Positions 63,937 through 64,000 of a DNA stretch of 64,000 nt are shown in pieces (position 1 is the first letter of the stretch; each line of letters opens with the position of its first letter). Both the position numbers and the translations under genes were made by a program. Below the pieces are notes generated by a model. The model saw nothing but the letters and a program-made list of their open reading frames with translations, ran no database searches and was not told the DNA's origin. Source of the DNA: Gracilibacillus suaedae (GTDB lineage: Bacteria; Bacillota; Bacilli; Bacillales; Amphibacillaceae); contig NZ_JAGFVL010000060.1 of the NCBI RefSeq assembly GCF_017599345.1, positions 62,001 through 126,000 on the forward strand, given 5' to 3'.

Positions 63937-64000
63937 TTACAGCAAATAATTAAAATCTTCATAAATTTTGTACATGTCGGTGAAGAAATATCTCACACTG
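63937..64000 (-). CDS. C-terminal tail of a protein running off the right edge
   Basis: Read on the minus strand, an open frame enters from the window edge and ends with SVRYFFTDMYKIYEDFNYLL and a TAA at 63939-63937. By synteny with B. subtilis it could be the metal-dependent hydrolase gene yfhP, but 20 residues are too few to prove it. The bases between 63784 and 63936 contain no supported feature. Confidence 0.45.
   Translation of the reverse strand, partial: SVRYFFTDMYKIYEDFNYLL

Overview
The window looks like chromosomal DNA of a low-GC, endospore-forming Bacillaceae, probably one of the halotolerant genera (Gracilibacillus/Virgibacillus-like; this placement is inference). Many genes have recognisable Bacillus subtilis counterparts in partly conserved order: yflJ-yflK, yfkJ-(yfkI-like)-yfkH, yfkD, pdaA (yfjS), an alkA/yfjP-like glycosylase, yxlE-F-G, and yfhF-recX-yfhH-yfhJ. 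Start sites have strong GGAGG-type ribosome binding sites, and no rRNA, prophage, transposase or CRISPR array is visible.

Layout. 1-5 kb: the start of metN behind a SAM-I riboswitch, a SIMPL protein, the ACT/UPF0210 pair, a HAD phosphatase and gnd. 6-13.3 kb: a repeat-rich gap, a K+/H+ (CPA1) antiporter, an orphan tyrosine recombinase, a cyclase, zwf, a yutF-like phosphatase and an EamA transporter. 13.7-16.6 kb: secreted and lipoprotein genes. 16.8-21.3 kb: a NEW3-protein/ABC exporter operon divergent from an ECF sigma/anti-sigma pair. 21.4-29.7 kb: mreBH, yflJ, a MOSC protein, a c-di-GMP enzyme, the yfkJ-yfkH operon and an amino-acid ABC importer without its ATPase. 30-34 kb: a sulfolipid-type operon (UDP-sulfoquinovose synthase, GT4 glycosyltransferase, GtrA), then OsmC and YfkD. 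34.6-43.1 kb: an NhaC-like antiporter, PdaA, Ppx-Ppk, AlkA and a TPR protein. 43.3-48.5 kb: a tiny membrane ORF, CtsR-regulated clpE and an ECF sigma/DUF4179 pair. 49-56.9 kb: a DDAH-like hydrolase, yxlEFG, tRNA-Ala(GGC), DUF4386 plus a MalT-like LuxR regulator, and alanine dehydrogenase. 57-64 kb: an Fe-S-type HTH regulator, lrgAB, a GNAT gene with a remarkable leader, yfhF, recX, a HAD gene, yfhH, yfhJ and the tail of another gene.

Functional themes are the pentose phosphate pathway (zwf, gnd), polyphosphate turnover (ppk, ppx), ion homeostasis (two antiporters), cell envelope (mreBH, pdaA, lrgAB, sulfolipid genes) and stress response (clpE, OsmC).

The most unusual content is non-coding. 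(1) The leader of the GNAT gene at 59.5-60.25 kb appears able to form a tRNA-like domain with canonical tRNA segment lengths, followed by mutually exclusive helices, the last of which buries the Shine-Dalgarno sequence; it looks like a translational RNA switch. (2) Several intergenic arrays have an exact 21-bp or 51-bp period, with a conserved core and a variable spacer. (3) Palindromic elements keep conserved flanks around a central hairpin whose sequence differs in each copy while staying complementary. (4) A modular dispersed repeat sits mainly upstream of start codons. (5) A cluster of DnaA boxes lies at 59.36-59.52 kb, away from any replication gene in the window.
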